This document shows positions 36,376 to 45,564 of a stretch of DNA of 64,000 nucleotides, in pieces (position 1 is the stretch's first letter; each line of letters begins with the position of its first letter). Below the pieces are notes generated by a model, which saw only the letters and a program-made list of their open reading frames with translations, ran no database searches and was not told where the DNA came from. The stretch covers positions 1,240,001-1,304,000 of the forward strand of contig CP170457.1 in NCBI GenBank assembly GCA_047947135.1. The letters run 5' to 3'. A program made the translations under genes and the position numbers. The stretch comes from Planctobacterium sp047947135. Lineage in GTDB: Bacteria; Pseudomonadota; Gammaproteobacteria; Enterobacterales; Alteromonadaceae.

Positions 36376-37252
36376 GAGCGTGTTGATCTTTGTGGTATGA
36401 AAAGTAATCAGCAAATGGGTCGGTTATAATGATTTCGCCAAAAAACAATTTAACGTCCCCAAATGCCGAGACTCATGCTAACAGATGATAGCTGGAAACT
36501 GCTATCCAGAATTATGTATTTAACAGGCCGAATTTATAATAAACCTGAACACCGAATGACACTTGAAGGTATTTTGTACCGAATGCGGACGGGTATCCCG
36601 TGGCGAGACTTACCAAGGGAGTTTGGAGATTGGAGTGCTGTCTTCAGGCGCTTCAATTTATGGTCAAAGAAAGGCGTCATGACTGATATTTTCCAGTTTT
36701 TATCACGTCTCAATGACCCTCAGTGGCTATTCATTGATGGCAGTATTGTTAAAGCTCATCAGGATGGAGCTAACATCGGTGACCAGGCAGAGCAAGCTAT
36801 CGGGAAAAGTCGCGGAGGTAAATCAACCAAGATACATTTAGCGGTTGATAGTGGAGGTTTACCTGTATATTTCGAGCTGTCAGGAGGACAGGCTCATGAT
36901 GTCAGACACGGTCAATCTTTGGTTGAATCATCACCAGAAGCTGAAGTGGTGGTTGCTGACAAAGGCTATGACAGTCAAGCTCTACGTGAGCTTGTGAGCA
37001 GTCGTAATGCTAAGCAAGTAATACCAAGAAAAGGAAACAGCAAAACAGGCAACGATGATATTGATTGGGCTATGTACCGATATCGTCACTTGGTTGAGAA
37101 TGCCTTTTTGAAAATAAAGAAATATCGAGCTATAGCCACTCGATATGACAAGTTAGCCAGAAACTACCACAGTGTAGTCGCACTAGCTTTCTCACTCATG
37201 TGGTTACCAATGTGGGTTGATTAGAACATGTACAGCAAAGATCAACACGCTC
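36376..37252 (+). mobile_element. Complete IS5-family insertion sequence
   Basis: 877-bp element with perfect 17-bp terminal inverted repeats (GAGCGTGTTGATCTTTG at 36376-36392 and its complement at 37236-37252). It is flanked by TA on both sides (or by CTAG on both sides if the repeat is read one base shorter), as expected for IS5-family target duplication. It encodes one intact transposase. It sits between the two candidate operators upstream of the blaI-type gene. Confidence 0.9.
36463..37224 (+). CDS. IS5-family DDE transposase
   Basis: 253 residues in one frame, so no frameshift is needed. An N-terminal DUF4096-type domain (MTLEGILYRMRTGIPWRDLP) is followed by the DDE catalytic core: Asp in LFIDGSIVKAHQ, Asp in VVVADKGYDSQ, and Glu in HLVENAFLKIKKYR with the Y-(2)-R-(3)-E-(6)-K-like arrangement of the IS4/IS5 superfamily. 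It looks full length and potentially active. It is contained within the inverted repeats at 36376-37252. Confidence 0.94.
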   Translation: MPRLMLTDDSWKLLSRIMYLTGRIYNKPEHRMTLEGILYRMRTGIPWRDLPREFGDWSAVFRRFNLWSKKGVMTDIFQFLSRLNDPQWLFIDGSIVKAHQDGANIGDQAEQAIGKSRGGKSTKIHLAVDSGGLPVYFELSGGQAHDVRHGQSLVESSPEAEVVVADKGYDSQALRELVSSRNAKQVIPRKGNSKTGNDDIDWAMYRYRHLVENAFLKIKKYRAIATRYDKLARNYHSVVALAFSLMWLPMWVD

Positions 37253-37276
37253 TAGTGTATGAACAAATGATTATCA

Positions 37277-37290
37277 ACTAATTAATTAGT
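37277..37290. promoter_or_regulatory. Candidate BlaI-type operator O2 (ACTAATTAATTAGT)
   Basis: Perfect palindrome with the same half-sites and 4-bp spacing as O1 at 36352-36365. With the IS and one target copy removed, the two centres would be about 46 bp apart, a spacing consistent with paired repressor sites over one promoter. Confidence 0.5.
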
Positions 37291-37447
37291 TTTTAATGGG
37301 TTTGAATGTAACAGAATGTCTTTAGCGAAAAAAAGAAATCGTTCGACTGTATTGTAGTATTCGAGCTGCGGCTGACTATTAAATAGAAAATGGTGCTCCA
37401 GTGCAGATCAGGGAGAATGCCCTTTTTAGCCTAAAACAGGTTATTGT

Positions 37448-39661
37448 TTATTTTGAAACGGCGAGTTCAATCACTTCTCTTTTCTCAGCAACAAGCACCG
37501 ATACCAATAGTTCGTCGTCTTTCACATCCGTCAGGTAACGAACATCTCTTGGCACTGTCGCTACAATTTTGAAGGCACCCGATTGCAGATTGTAAAACCA
37601 AAGTTGGTCGTCTTTATTTATGCCGTAAAGGTGCTCATTTTTTACCACAAAGCCTTTCGATGACCCTTGCCCCGACAATGGTTCAAGTAACGTATCTTCT
37701 ACGCCACCCTGTTGCCAGATGCGATTCATATGGTCCATAAAGATCAACGAGCCTGAATGACTTTTTGTTGCCCAATTAACGCGTTTACTATTGATACTCG
37801 TGAATTCCAGTGTATTCAGGTCAATGCTGACAAATTTACTCGAACCATTGATTAGTACACTGGCGATAGCCTGTTGCCCGTTACTGTCCCAATAAAATAG
37901 GTTAGTGATCGGATAGTCGAATTCGATAGCTGTCGTGTTGGCATGCAACTGAATGCGGTGTAATTTAAAATTTGCCAATACGAGTAAGCTATTGCCATCG
38001 GGTGCCCAGCGCAGGTGTCTGATATAACTTCCTTTCGGAAAATGGCTTATGACGCTGGTACCATTGTCAGTTGCCAGCCACACTTGTTTGGTGCCTGTTT
38101 GTCCAGATACATAAGCGATGGCGCTGCCGAATGGCTGATACTTTGCCTCTTCCTCCAGAGCAATAGAACGTGAAAACACCGAGAGCACAGAATCTCCTGA
38201 TTTTGGCGTCGTACTATTTGTTGCCTGAGGGGGGATGGACAGTTTGGCTATATCACTATCATATCGACCTTTAATGAGTAGCAACCGGCTGCCGTCTGGA
38301 TGAAAAACCGGCGAACCCACTTCTTCATCCAGTGGTAATGTTAGCTTATTAATCTGTCCCTGTTCAGACATGCTGAATAGCTGGCCTCCGGAGCCTAATA
38401 CCAATTGATTGGAATTTGGAACGAAAGCTGAAAACAGCTTCAGTTGAGCTGGCTCATCATCTGGCATGACTATTTTTTGACTTGATATAAGTTCACCATC
38501 AGGAGACAGCATATCGATATATAAACTGCCATCTTGTTTTATTGCCGTCACCGCGAGTAAATTTCGTTCGGCTGAGTAGATATAATTCATGATGTTGCCA
38601 TTTTCGACTTCATAGAGGGGGGAGCTGCTATTGTCTTTTACGGAATAACGAATTAGACGCCAATGACGCTCATGTCTTTGTTCCATAACAATATGCTGAT
38701 CATCAATCCATATTGGTTTGGAAATTGCTGAGTTTTGACAATGTAAAAGCGCGGTGGGAGATTGGGGTTGAGACAAGGCCTGCTCAAAATCCAGACTCAT
38801 CAGGGTGTAACAGACATTTTGAGTAACAGGCTTGGTGCAGTCTTCTTCTTTGATAAAGGTTAAGGTTTTACCATCTGGTGAAAGGCTATGACCACTGTAC
38901 GTCCCGCGTTCAGATGTTAACCGAACTTCCTCAAGTGTGTCGGTATTTTTAGCCCATATGTCGTTGATGCAAACCTTATCGTAATAGCGTTGAAAGATTA
39001 TATAGTTGCCGTCATGTGAGTAAATGCCGCCGTATTCTTTATCATCAGTGGCGGTTAGGTAACGCAGATCAGAAAAGGCCATTGGCAGTGATTCTTTCTG
39101 AACAGTAAACAATATGCCAAATAACATCACCACAACGGTGAGCGCAGCAAGCCAAAAGTAGCGGTTATGTTTAGCCGTTGCCCTGGTAATCTTCGGTAAA
39201 CTTTGAGTGCTGTCAGGATGAAAATCCTGAGACAGTGCAACACCTTCGCTGTTAGTTGGCTTCTCACTAACTGCTTGTGTCTCATGGCTGCTTGGTTCGT
39301 CGGACGGATTTTCAGTTTCGGTTGCTTGAGTGGCTTGTGACTGTTCCGACCAATTGACGTCTGTTTCCAGACTATATCCCTGCTTGGCGTGGGTTTTGAT
39401 TATATCCTGTGCTTTACTGTTCTCCCCCAGCGCTTTTCGCAATTGCGCAATACAGCGCTGCAAAGTGTTCGGCGTAACGACGGAGTTTGGCCATACTGTA
39501 TCGAGCAATTCATCATAACTGACTACCTTACCGCGATTTTCAGCGAGATATGTCAGCACCAACAACGCCTTCGGCGGTAGCGTTTGAGATTGACCCAGTT
39601 GGCTGATCTGGTTTCTGGATAAATCCACAAAGAATTCACCCACCCAATATTGTTTAGCCAT
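37448..39661 (-). CDS. ToxR/CadC-like winged-helix regulator with C-terminal beta-propeller
   Basis: 737 residues from the ATG at 39661, preferred over 39697 because AGGA lies upstream and the winged-helix domain begins at once (YWVGEFFVDLSRNQISQLGQ). The OmpR-type winged helix (~1-100) includes LLVLTYLAENRGKVVSYDEL and TPNTLQRCIAQLRKAL. A Ser/Thr-rich linker and one transmembrane helix (FWLAALTVVVMLFGILFTV) follow, then a ~540-residue periplasmic WD40/PD40-type propeller (GTYSGHSLSPDGKTLTFI, GSPVFHPDGSRLLLIKG). This is the TolB-like CadC architecture common in Alteromonadales. The targets may be the divergent esterase/PD40 genes starting at 39856. Confidence 0.9.
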   Translation of the reverse strand: MAKQYWVGEFFVDLSRNQISQLGQSQTLPPKALLVLTYLAENRGKVVSYDELLDTVWPNSVVTPNTLQRCIAQLRKALGENSKAQDIIKTHAKQGYSLETDVNWSEQSQATQATETENPSDEPSSHETQAVSEKPTNSEGVALSQDFHPDSTQSLPKITRATAKHNRYFWLAALTVVVMLFGILFTVQKESLPMAFSDLRYLTATDDKEYGGIYSHDGNYIIFQRYYDKVCINDIWAKNTDTLEEVRLTSERGTYSGHSLSPDGKTLTFIKEEDCTKPVTQNVCYTLMSLDFEQALSQPQSPTALLHCQNSAISKPIWIDDQHIVMEQRHERHWRLIRYSVKDNSSSPLYEVENGNIMNYIYSAERNLLAVTAIKQDGSLYIDMLSPDGELISSQKIVMPDDEPAQLKLFSAFVPNSNQLVLGSGGQLFSMSEQGQINKLTLPLDEEVGSPVFHPDGSRLLLIKGRYDSDIAKLSIPPQATNSTTPKSGDSVLSVFSRSIALEEEAKYQPFGSAIAYVSGQTGTKQVWLATDNGTSVISHFPKGSYIRHLRWAPDGNSLLVLANFKLHRIQLHANTTAIEFDYPITNLFYWDSNGQQAIASVLINGSSKFVSIDLNTLEFTSINSKRVNWATKSHSGSLIFMDHMNRIWQQGGVEDTLLEPLSGQGSSKGFVVKNEHLYGINKDDQLWFYNLQSGAFKIVATVPRDVRYLTDVKDDELLVSVLVAEKREVIELAVSK

Positions 39662-39855
39662 AACGGCGGATTCCTGAAGTATGCAATTGAACGGCAAAAG
39701 ACAAAGAATCCTACCACATACTGGGATTCTGCACAGAATGTCAGCAAAAAATCAGTGAAATTTCAGAGGTCTATCAGGTGTTTATTGCAACTGTCATTTA
39801 CAGTGCCCACGCAATCGACTCTTAACCTACTTGAAACTACTGGAACCAATTACCT

Positions 39856-40716
39856 ATGAAATACGTTATCACTTTTGCTCTATTTGCAGGATTGTTGCTG
39901 CTACATGGCCCAATGGCACATGCCCAACCATTGCAATTGCCTGCTATTGAAGTTGTCCCAATGAAGGATTCTGGTACTGACCGTCAGTATGAGCTTTACG
40001 TCAAATTACCAGAGGATTATGACGCTCAACCTAACCGAAAATACCCGGTTATTTACTATACCGATGCACTATGGCATGTGGAAATGCTTTCAGCTTCTAC
40101 GGCGTTCTTGATGGAAGACGCGATTATTGTGGGAATATCGTGGCAACTAAACATTGATCCTGCCTTGAAGAAAGAAAGAGGGCAGCATGTCAGCAGGTTC
40201 CGGGACTATTCAATAAGGGAATCCAGTAATCCGGAACGTCAAGCCAAATATCAGTTGGGGCAGGCCAGTCAGCATCTGGAGTTTATTCGTACCGATGTTA
40301 TTCAGTATGTCGAACGCCAATACCGTGCAGATCCTGAAAAGCGCACTTATTTCGGTTATTCCCTCGGAGGCCTGTTTGGCGCTTACATCTTGATGGCTCA
40401 ACCCAACACCTTTAACAACTATATTCTTGGCAGTCCATCATTACGTGGGGATATGGAGCAATTATCTAAGCTGTCTTCGACAAATATGACCTTAGGTAGA
40501 GAAATAAATGCCAATGTCTTTGTTACATATGGTTCGGAGGAAGACGAGCTTGGTAAACACATAGAGGAATTTATCACTCTGCTGAAGCGCAGAAACGACG
40601 ACAGTTTGTTGCTAAAGCACGCTGTGATTGCAGGTGATCATGGTGGCGCATTTCCATTGACAGCGGTGACCAGTGTGACCTGGTTATCTAAGTTATACAA
40701 AGGACAAGAAGAATGA
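39856..40716 (+). CDS. Exported alpha/beta hydrolase, IroE/Fes-like esterase family
   Basis: 286 residues with a signal peptide (KYVITFALFAGLLLLHGPMAHA). An alpha/beta hydrolase of the D/esterase (IroE/Fes) group: KYPVIYYTDALWHV near the start, nucleophile elbow GYSLGGLFG (~171) and catalytic His candidate in GDHGGAFPLT. Some members cleave siderophore esters or other trilactones, but nothing here points to iron uptake. It overlaps the next gene by 4 bp (ATGA) and is divergent from the ToxR-like regulator, its probable controller. Confidence 0.85.
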   Translation: MKYVITFALFAGLLLLHGPMAHAQPLQLPAIEVVPMKDSGTDRQYELYVKLPEDYDAQPNRKYPVIYYTDALWHVEMLSASTAFLMEDAIIVGISWQLNIDPALKKERGQHVSRFRDYSIRESSNPERQAKYQLGQASQHLEFIRTDVIQYVERQYRADPEKRTYFGYSLGGLFGAYILMAQPNTFNNYILGSPSLRGDMEQLSKLSSTNMTLGREINANVFVTYGSEEDELGKHIEEFITLLKRRNDDSLLLKHAVIAGDHGGAFPLTAVTSVTWLSKLYKGQEE

Positions 40717-41591
40717 CTAAAATCGTTTTAATTTTAAAGATTGTGGTGCTTTGGCTCGTAGCCACAAGCATAAAAAGCTATGGGCAGACTGAATATCCCG
40801 TGCTGAAGGGGCCATTAATGGGACAAACGCCACCGGGTAAAGTGGCAGAGCCTTTCGCTCCCGGCATTATTTCCAAAGAGGGCTGGGAACTCGAAGGGGT
40901 ATTCGCTCCGGGCATGAACGAGTTTTATTTCACAACTGATAGCGGCCGAAATACGCCCATCATGGTGATAGGGTTCCGTCAGCAAAACAATATCTGGCGA
41001 AAATTCACGGAGTTTAAGCGCATTGGTGAAATTGGTTTCTCAGCAGATGGTCAGCGCATGCATATGGCAGAAGGCTTTAAAGACCGCATTGGTGAGGGAT
41101 GGTCTGAACGAAAAAGTTTAGGTCCCATGTTTGACCGAGAAGACTGGGGAATTATGCGTCTGACCTCGTCTGCCAATGATACCTACGTGTTTGATGACTA
41201 TAAAAGTGGAGATGTCATTCGAATCTCAACAATTGTCGATGGGGAAAGACAAACACCGATCAAGATGGGGACCGCGGTTAATTCTGGCACCCATACGGCA
41301 CACCCTTTTATTGCCCCAGATGAAAGCTACCTGATATGGGACAGCAAGCGGGAAGAAGGTTATGGGAATTCTGACCTGTATATCAGTTTTCGTCAGGATG
41401 ACGGTTCATGGGGTCCTGCCATTAACATGGGCGAAAACGTGAATTCAGATAATTGGGATGCTTATGCCAGCGTCACACCCGACGGCAAGTATATCCTGTT
41501 CAACAGGAAGATGGATGAAACTGGTGATAATGTTGATATCTACTGGGTAGATGCCGGGATAATTGACACACTAAAATCGAAAAGTATGTGA
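40713..41591 (+). CDS. Exported PD40 beta-propeller protein
   Basis: 292 residues with a signal peptide (IVLILKIVVLWLVATSIKSY). The body has PD40/TolB-like blades: HPFIAPDESYLIWDSKREEG, then GNSDLYISFRQDDGSWGPA and YASVTPDGKYILFNRKMDE. These proteins bind peptides or other proteins in the periplasm. It is coupled to the esterase gene by a 4-bp overlap. The ToxR-like regulator of this locus also ends in a PD40-type propeller, so the two may sense related partners (inference). Confidence 0.82.
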   Translation: MTKIVLILKIVVLWLVATSIKSYGQTEYPVLKGPLMGQTPPGKVAEPFAPGIISKEGWELEGVFAPGMNEFYFTTDSGRNTPIMVIGFRQQNNIWRKFTEFKRIGEIGFSADGQRMHMAEGFKDRIGEGWSERKSLGPMFDREDWGIMRLTSSANDTYVFDDYKSGDVIRISTIVDGERQTPIKMGTAVNSGTHTAHPFIAPDESYLIWDSKREEGYGNSDLYISFRQDDGSWGPAINMGENVNSDNWDAYASVTPDGKYILFNRKMDETGDNVDIYWVDAGIIDTLKSKSM

Positions 41592-41657
41592 TTAGCGATG
41601 GTTAGTAACATTAAAGAAGCAAAAAAAATTTTAATAGTTCTGGCATTTTCATTTATC

Positions 41658-41697
41658 TTGCCGCTTTAGAGCTTTAGGTAAGCGTCTGAAGCGGCAA
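41658..41697. terminator. Possible terminator between convergent genes
   Basis: TTGCCGCTT and AAGCGGCAA form a 9-bp stem with a 22-nt loop between the PD40 gene and the convergent delta-60 protein gene. A short A-run (41698-41700) follows, and an 8-nt T-run lies further right near 41709. It could serve either strand weakly. Confidence 0.4.
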
Positions 41698-41736
41698 AAA
41701 TACCTGATTTTTTTTGGATTGAATCTAATTCTTAGG

Positions 41737-44700
41737 TCAGTGTTTTCTGACAGGATGCCTTCTTTGAAACGTTAACCACTGTGCAATCAAAATAAAGATA
41801 ACAAACCAGGGGGTAATGGCTCCCCCTGATGAAGGTTCCGATTCCCTTTCTGTTTGAACCGGCAAAATAGTCAGGGTTATTGTCTGACTTGCCTCAAGGG
41901 CTCCATCGCTAACAGTGGCAGTTATCACAATCTGTGACTCTGTGGAGACCTCGGGTGCTATGAACGTCAGAGTGTTTTCAAACTGGCTGCTCAAGTCGAC
42001 AGTCATCCCTGACTCTTGTGACCAAGTAAGTGTCAGATTATCACCATCAACATCGCTTGTTCCAGCGGTAACACTGACTTCATTGCCCGAAGTAACGCGT
42101 TGAGTATTATTCTCAAGAGATATCTCCGGTGCGTCGTTGACAGGTGCTATATCTACACTGATGGATTGAGTTTGCTCCGCACCGCGCCAGTCGCTCACCG
42201 TTATTTCGAAGTTGTCGCTTCCAGAAGCATCCTGAAATGGTTGATATGTGAAGGAGGCTGAATCGTTGGCGTTGTTAAGGGTAACGGTACCTAATATTGG
42301 AGCTTGTGAGATAAACCAATTCAGACCATCACCGTTGCCATCCTCCGCTAACAGAACGAACTCTTCGGACATATCGTCTTCGTTTAATAAAATGGCTGAC
42401 GTTGAGTCGCTGTGAATCATAGGCGCGATATTTTGCTCCAGAAGATTAATCACAACGGCATTGTAGTGTAGCTCACCACTAAGGTACATTTGCTCACCCA
42501 CCATTTTGAAATCCTGATAGTAGGTATATTCCCTTTCTTGCTCAGACCAATAGATACCCTGGTTACCAAACTTTTCATCAACACTGCCATCGGTATTAAA
42601 CCGGAACATCGCTAATTTGACGGGACCACGAGATGCTCTGTAATAACTTTGGCCAAATTGCACCGCCACTGTCAGCTTTCCATCCGGTTGTACGGCAACG
42701 CCCAGCAGGTTCTCAGAAAAGATAGTGCTGAAATTGTTGTTTGCAGTGAACTGTCGGTATGAATGTGTCGCCTGGCCATTATCACCGAAGGTTATTACCT
42801 CTTGTCCGTTGGTATCAAGCTTTACTAGGTTCACAGTTGTACTCATTAACTCTTGTCTATCCACATCAAAGGAATCGACAGAGATGACCTGAATTAATCC
42901 ATCATCAACTTCAGCCTGTGCCACTAATGCGGGGAAATGACGTAATTCAGGGTCTTGTTCCAGGCAGTAGCGATATATACCGTTATCTGCAAAATCTTGT
43001 TCAACTTCCCCATTGTTAGCTAAACGAATCTTGTAAAAACATGCCCAAGAGTAATCATAGTATGGGGTGTCAGGCTCTGCTTGTTTTTCAACGACGCGAA
43101 AATGCCAGTCAATAGCATTGTTGGGGGCCGCCAGCATATATTGATGCAATGATTCGTCAGGTGACAAAATATATGCTGTTCTGGTATCCGGTTCAGGTTC
43201 GGTCCCCGCTTCTGAAAAAATACCCAAACCGTCGCTGCCAAGCTTGATTGTGCGTTTACCTTCCTCACCAAAAGTATTGTCTGGAACACCTTGTGGTGTC
43301 AGGCGTAGCATGCGGAAGATCAGGTCGTCGTCTTCACCCGCTAAAAGGATACTGCCGTTATCAAGGACAACAACATCCTGATAACTAAAATCTAAAAGGA
43401 AAGCGCCGGAAAATGCAAATCCGGTATCTAATACGCCCAGCTCAGAGTATCTGTATAGCCCTTCATTGGTTAATACAAGAAATGCACCATCATCGAGTTC
43501 GCGAACATGCAGTCGGTCTCCTGTTTCTAAGGGGTCCTTAAGCGCTTTACCGCTTTCTCCAAAGTGTTCATCAGTCTCACCCGTGGGGGATAGTTGCATG
43601 GAAAAAGTATTCTGCTCTTTCTCGAAGTCCACCCGCAGATCACCAGAACTTGTCAGACGAATATTTTTGGCGAAATTTTTGGAAAAATGGCTGGTCCAGG
43701 TTTCGTTTAGATAGGCTATTGAGAATGTCAGTTCGTTGTTGCCGGCAAAATCGTTAACTGCAACCCCGTTTTCATTTAGTGCTGTGATTTTTAACGTATC
43801 ACTGTTGGCCTGCACAACATAAATGTGTTTTCGTTGCACATTGTGCAATAAAGTCTGGTGTGTATAGTTTTCTGCGTGAATATCAAATATACCCGAATTC
43901 GCAAAGCGCTCGTCCAACTCACCAGACTCGTTAATTCTGGCGATAAAGTCATTACTCGACAGTAACAAGTGATTATCAGTAAGTAGAGTGACCTTTTCAG
44001 CATTCGCTAATACGGGCAAATCCGTTTCTGTGAGGAAACCATTGTTGAAGCTCTCGGTGTCAATCTCGTTATCCATGTTGATTTTAAAAATCATGCGCTG
44101 GTCATAGACCGTTTGCCATGCTCCATCTTGATAAGTAGTCTGGGCGACATTGATGAGAGGGAATGCCTCTCCGTCTGCATTTCCTGCCAGATCAAAACTT
44201 ATGAAATTCGCACCTTCGCTTTCGACAAGATTATCCAGTACCTCTTTGAATTCCAGACTATTGACGATAGAGGTACTCGTTTCCGTTGCTACATCATGTC
44301 GCATAATCAAATAACTGGACCTGTCCCTTTCCATTGAAGAGCCAGTGCAAATCATGCTGTGGCTGCCGCCAACGCTGGCCATGGACAAACAGAGCCCCTC
44401 ACTCTTTGTACGGATTTCACCTGATTGTTCAATCAGAACAGGAATATCGCCATTAAAACTGGAATTATACGAACCCGGACTGGAAATGATCGCCAGTAAC
44501 TGATCGTTTTCAGTTATGGCGACATCATCCCTGACATAATGTGTACGGTAGTCATAATTTAAACATGCATTTTGATACCCAAACAGCCGCGAAGCTTTAC
44601 CATGGCTCGCAAAATTCGCATCAATGTTCCCGTTGGCGTCAAGGCGATAGGCGGCTAGTACCACGCTGCAGTCGTTAGTATACGCCTCTGTGAGTAGCAT

Positions 44701-45105
44701 CATTTTGCCATCTGATAGCTTTTTAAGAGCAACCACACGGTCAGAATCTTCCAGAGGGATGGGATAGATACCCGCATTGCCATATTGGGAGTCAATTTCG
44801 CCAGCTGCATTTATCCTGACCAGTTTAACGGAAGATAAATTATAAAGGGAATCATATCTACGGTAATGGAATTCTGGGAATTCCTCGTCGAAAGCGAGCA
44901 AAAATCCGCCATCATTTAGCTGCACTATATCTCTGAAGACAAATTGCGTTTTTGGATCATCTTCATCTGCGAAATTGAGCGTGAGCTTACCCTGTTCTGC
45001 AAAATCACTGTTGAAAACAATCTCTGACGCTGATGCGAGGTTCATAAAACACAATAAAATTAACACCGTAGATAACATCTGACGGGGTGAAATCCATCTC
45101 TTCAT
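41737..45105 (-). CDS. Large delta-60-repeat surface protein with GlyGly-CTERM-like tail
   Basis: 1122 residues with a signal peptide. About nine delta-60 repeats of the form G-x2-D-x2-F-x-x-x-G (GEIDSQYGNAGIY, GNIDANFASHGKA, GELDERFANSGIF, GETDEHFGESGKA, GVPDNTFGEEGKR, GSVDEKFGNQGIY and others) form a probable propeller. C-terminal Ig/cadherin-like modules follow (DNFEITVSDWRGAEQTQSIS, DVDGDNLTLTW). The extreme C-terminus, SSGGAITPWFVIFILIAQW followed by RRHPVRKH, resembles the GlyGly-CTERM sorting signal processed by rhombosortase after type II secretion. It is therefore probably displayed at the cell surface. It starts 134 bp from the zinc-ribbon gene. Confidence 0.85.
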   Translation of the reverse strand: MKRWISPRQMLSTVLILLCFMNLASASEIVFNSDFAEQGKLTLNFADEDDPKTQFVFRDIVQLNDGGFLLAFDEEFPEFHYRRYDSLYNLSSVKLVRINAAGEIDSQYGNAGIYPIPLEDSDRVVALKKLSDGKMMLLTEAYTNDCSVVLAAYRLDANGNIDANFASHGKASRLFGYQNACLNYDYRTHYVRDDVAITENDQLLAIISSPGSYNSSFNGDIPVLIEQSGEIRTKSEGLCLSMASVGGSHSMICTGSSMERDRSSYLIMRHDVATETSTSIVNSLEFKEVLDNLVESEGANFISFDLAGNADGEAFPLINVAQTTYQDGAWQTVYDQRMIFKINMDNEIDTESFNNGFLTETDLPVLANAEKVTLLTDNHLLLSSNDFIARINESGELDERFANSGIFDIHAENYTHQTLLHNVQRKHIYVVQANSDTLKITALNENGVAVNDFAGNNELTFSIAYLNETWTSHFSKNFAKNIRLTSSGDLRVDFEKEQNTFSMQLSPTGETDEHFGESGKALKDPLETGDRLHVRELDDGAFLVLTNEGLYRYSELGVLDTGFAFSGAFLLDFSYQDVVVLDNGSILLAGEDDDLIFRMLRLTPQGVPDNTFGEEGKRTIKLGSDGLGIFSEAGTEPEPDTRTAYILSPDESLHQYMLAAPNNAIDWHFRVVEKQAEPDTPYYDYSWACFYKIRLANNGEVEQDFADNGIYRYCLEQDPELRHFPALVAQAEVDDGLIQVISVDSFDVDRQELMSTTVNLVKLDTNGQEVITFGDNGQATHSYRQFTANNNFSTIFSENLLGVAVQPDGKLTVAVQFGQSYYRASRGPVKLAMFRFNTDGSVDEKFGNQGIYWSEQEREYTYYQDFKMVGEQMYLSGELHYNAVVINLLEQNIAPMIHSDSTSAILLNEDDMSEEFVLLAEDGNGDGLNWFISQAPILGTVTLNNANDSASFTYQPFQDASGSDNFEITVSDWRGAEQTQSISVDIAPVNDAPEISLENNTQRVTSGNEVSVTAGTSDVDGDNLTLTWSQESGMTVDLSSQFENTLTFIAPEVSTESQIVITATVSDGALEASQTITLTILPVQTERESEPSSGGAITPWFVIFILIAQWLTFQRRHPVRKH

Positions 45106-45238
45106 TTTTTATTCCCTTGTTGAATTTTTACAGTACAAAAAAGCTTGGTTCTGTTTAAAAGAACTTCGGTAGAAAAGTCTCCCAATGATAAAAATGTTTC
45201 CTGTCGTTGTAAATTCAGTTTTTTGTTTATTTTGCCTG

Positions 45239-45490
45239 TTACTTCATCTGTACCTTGCCACCAATCATCTTATAGGCAGGGGTACCCCGGATCTGGGCTT
45301 CTCTGGCAAACTGCTGGTGGCATTCGGGACAGACACAAGGGGTTTGTGTATAGTCTTCGACAATGCGTTCTTTGAAGCATTTTACCAGTGCTCCCTTGCC
45401 ACCTTTGCGGTATTTAAACAACAGGCTTCGGCATTTAGTACAGTAGATTTGCACTGTCCGAACCGGTCCTTTCTTATTGGGTTTTGCCAT
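45239..45490 (-). CDS. Small zinc-ribbon protein of unknown function
   Basis: 83 residues. Two cysteine pairs (YCTKCRSLLFKYRKGG and PCVCPECHQQF) make a typical zinc ribbon. The protein is basic (MAKPNKKGPVR), consistent with nucleic-acid binding. I recognise it as a conserved small protein type in Alteromonadales but know no function. It is monocistronic on the minus strand. Confidence 0.72.
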   Translation of the reverse strand: MAKPNKKGPVRTVQIYCTKCRSLLFKYRKGGKGALVKCFKERIVEDYTQTPCVCPECHQQFAREAQIRGTPAYKMIGGKVQMK

Positions 45491-45564
45491 AGCGACTGTG
45501 AAAACGGTGTGTTATTGGTGATACCTTGGTGTACTTAAAGCCAGGTGAATGACAATGCGGTTTA

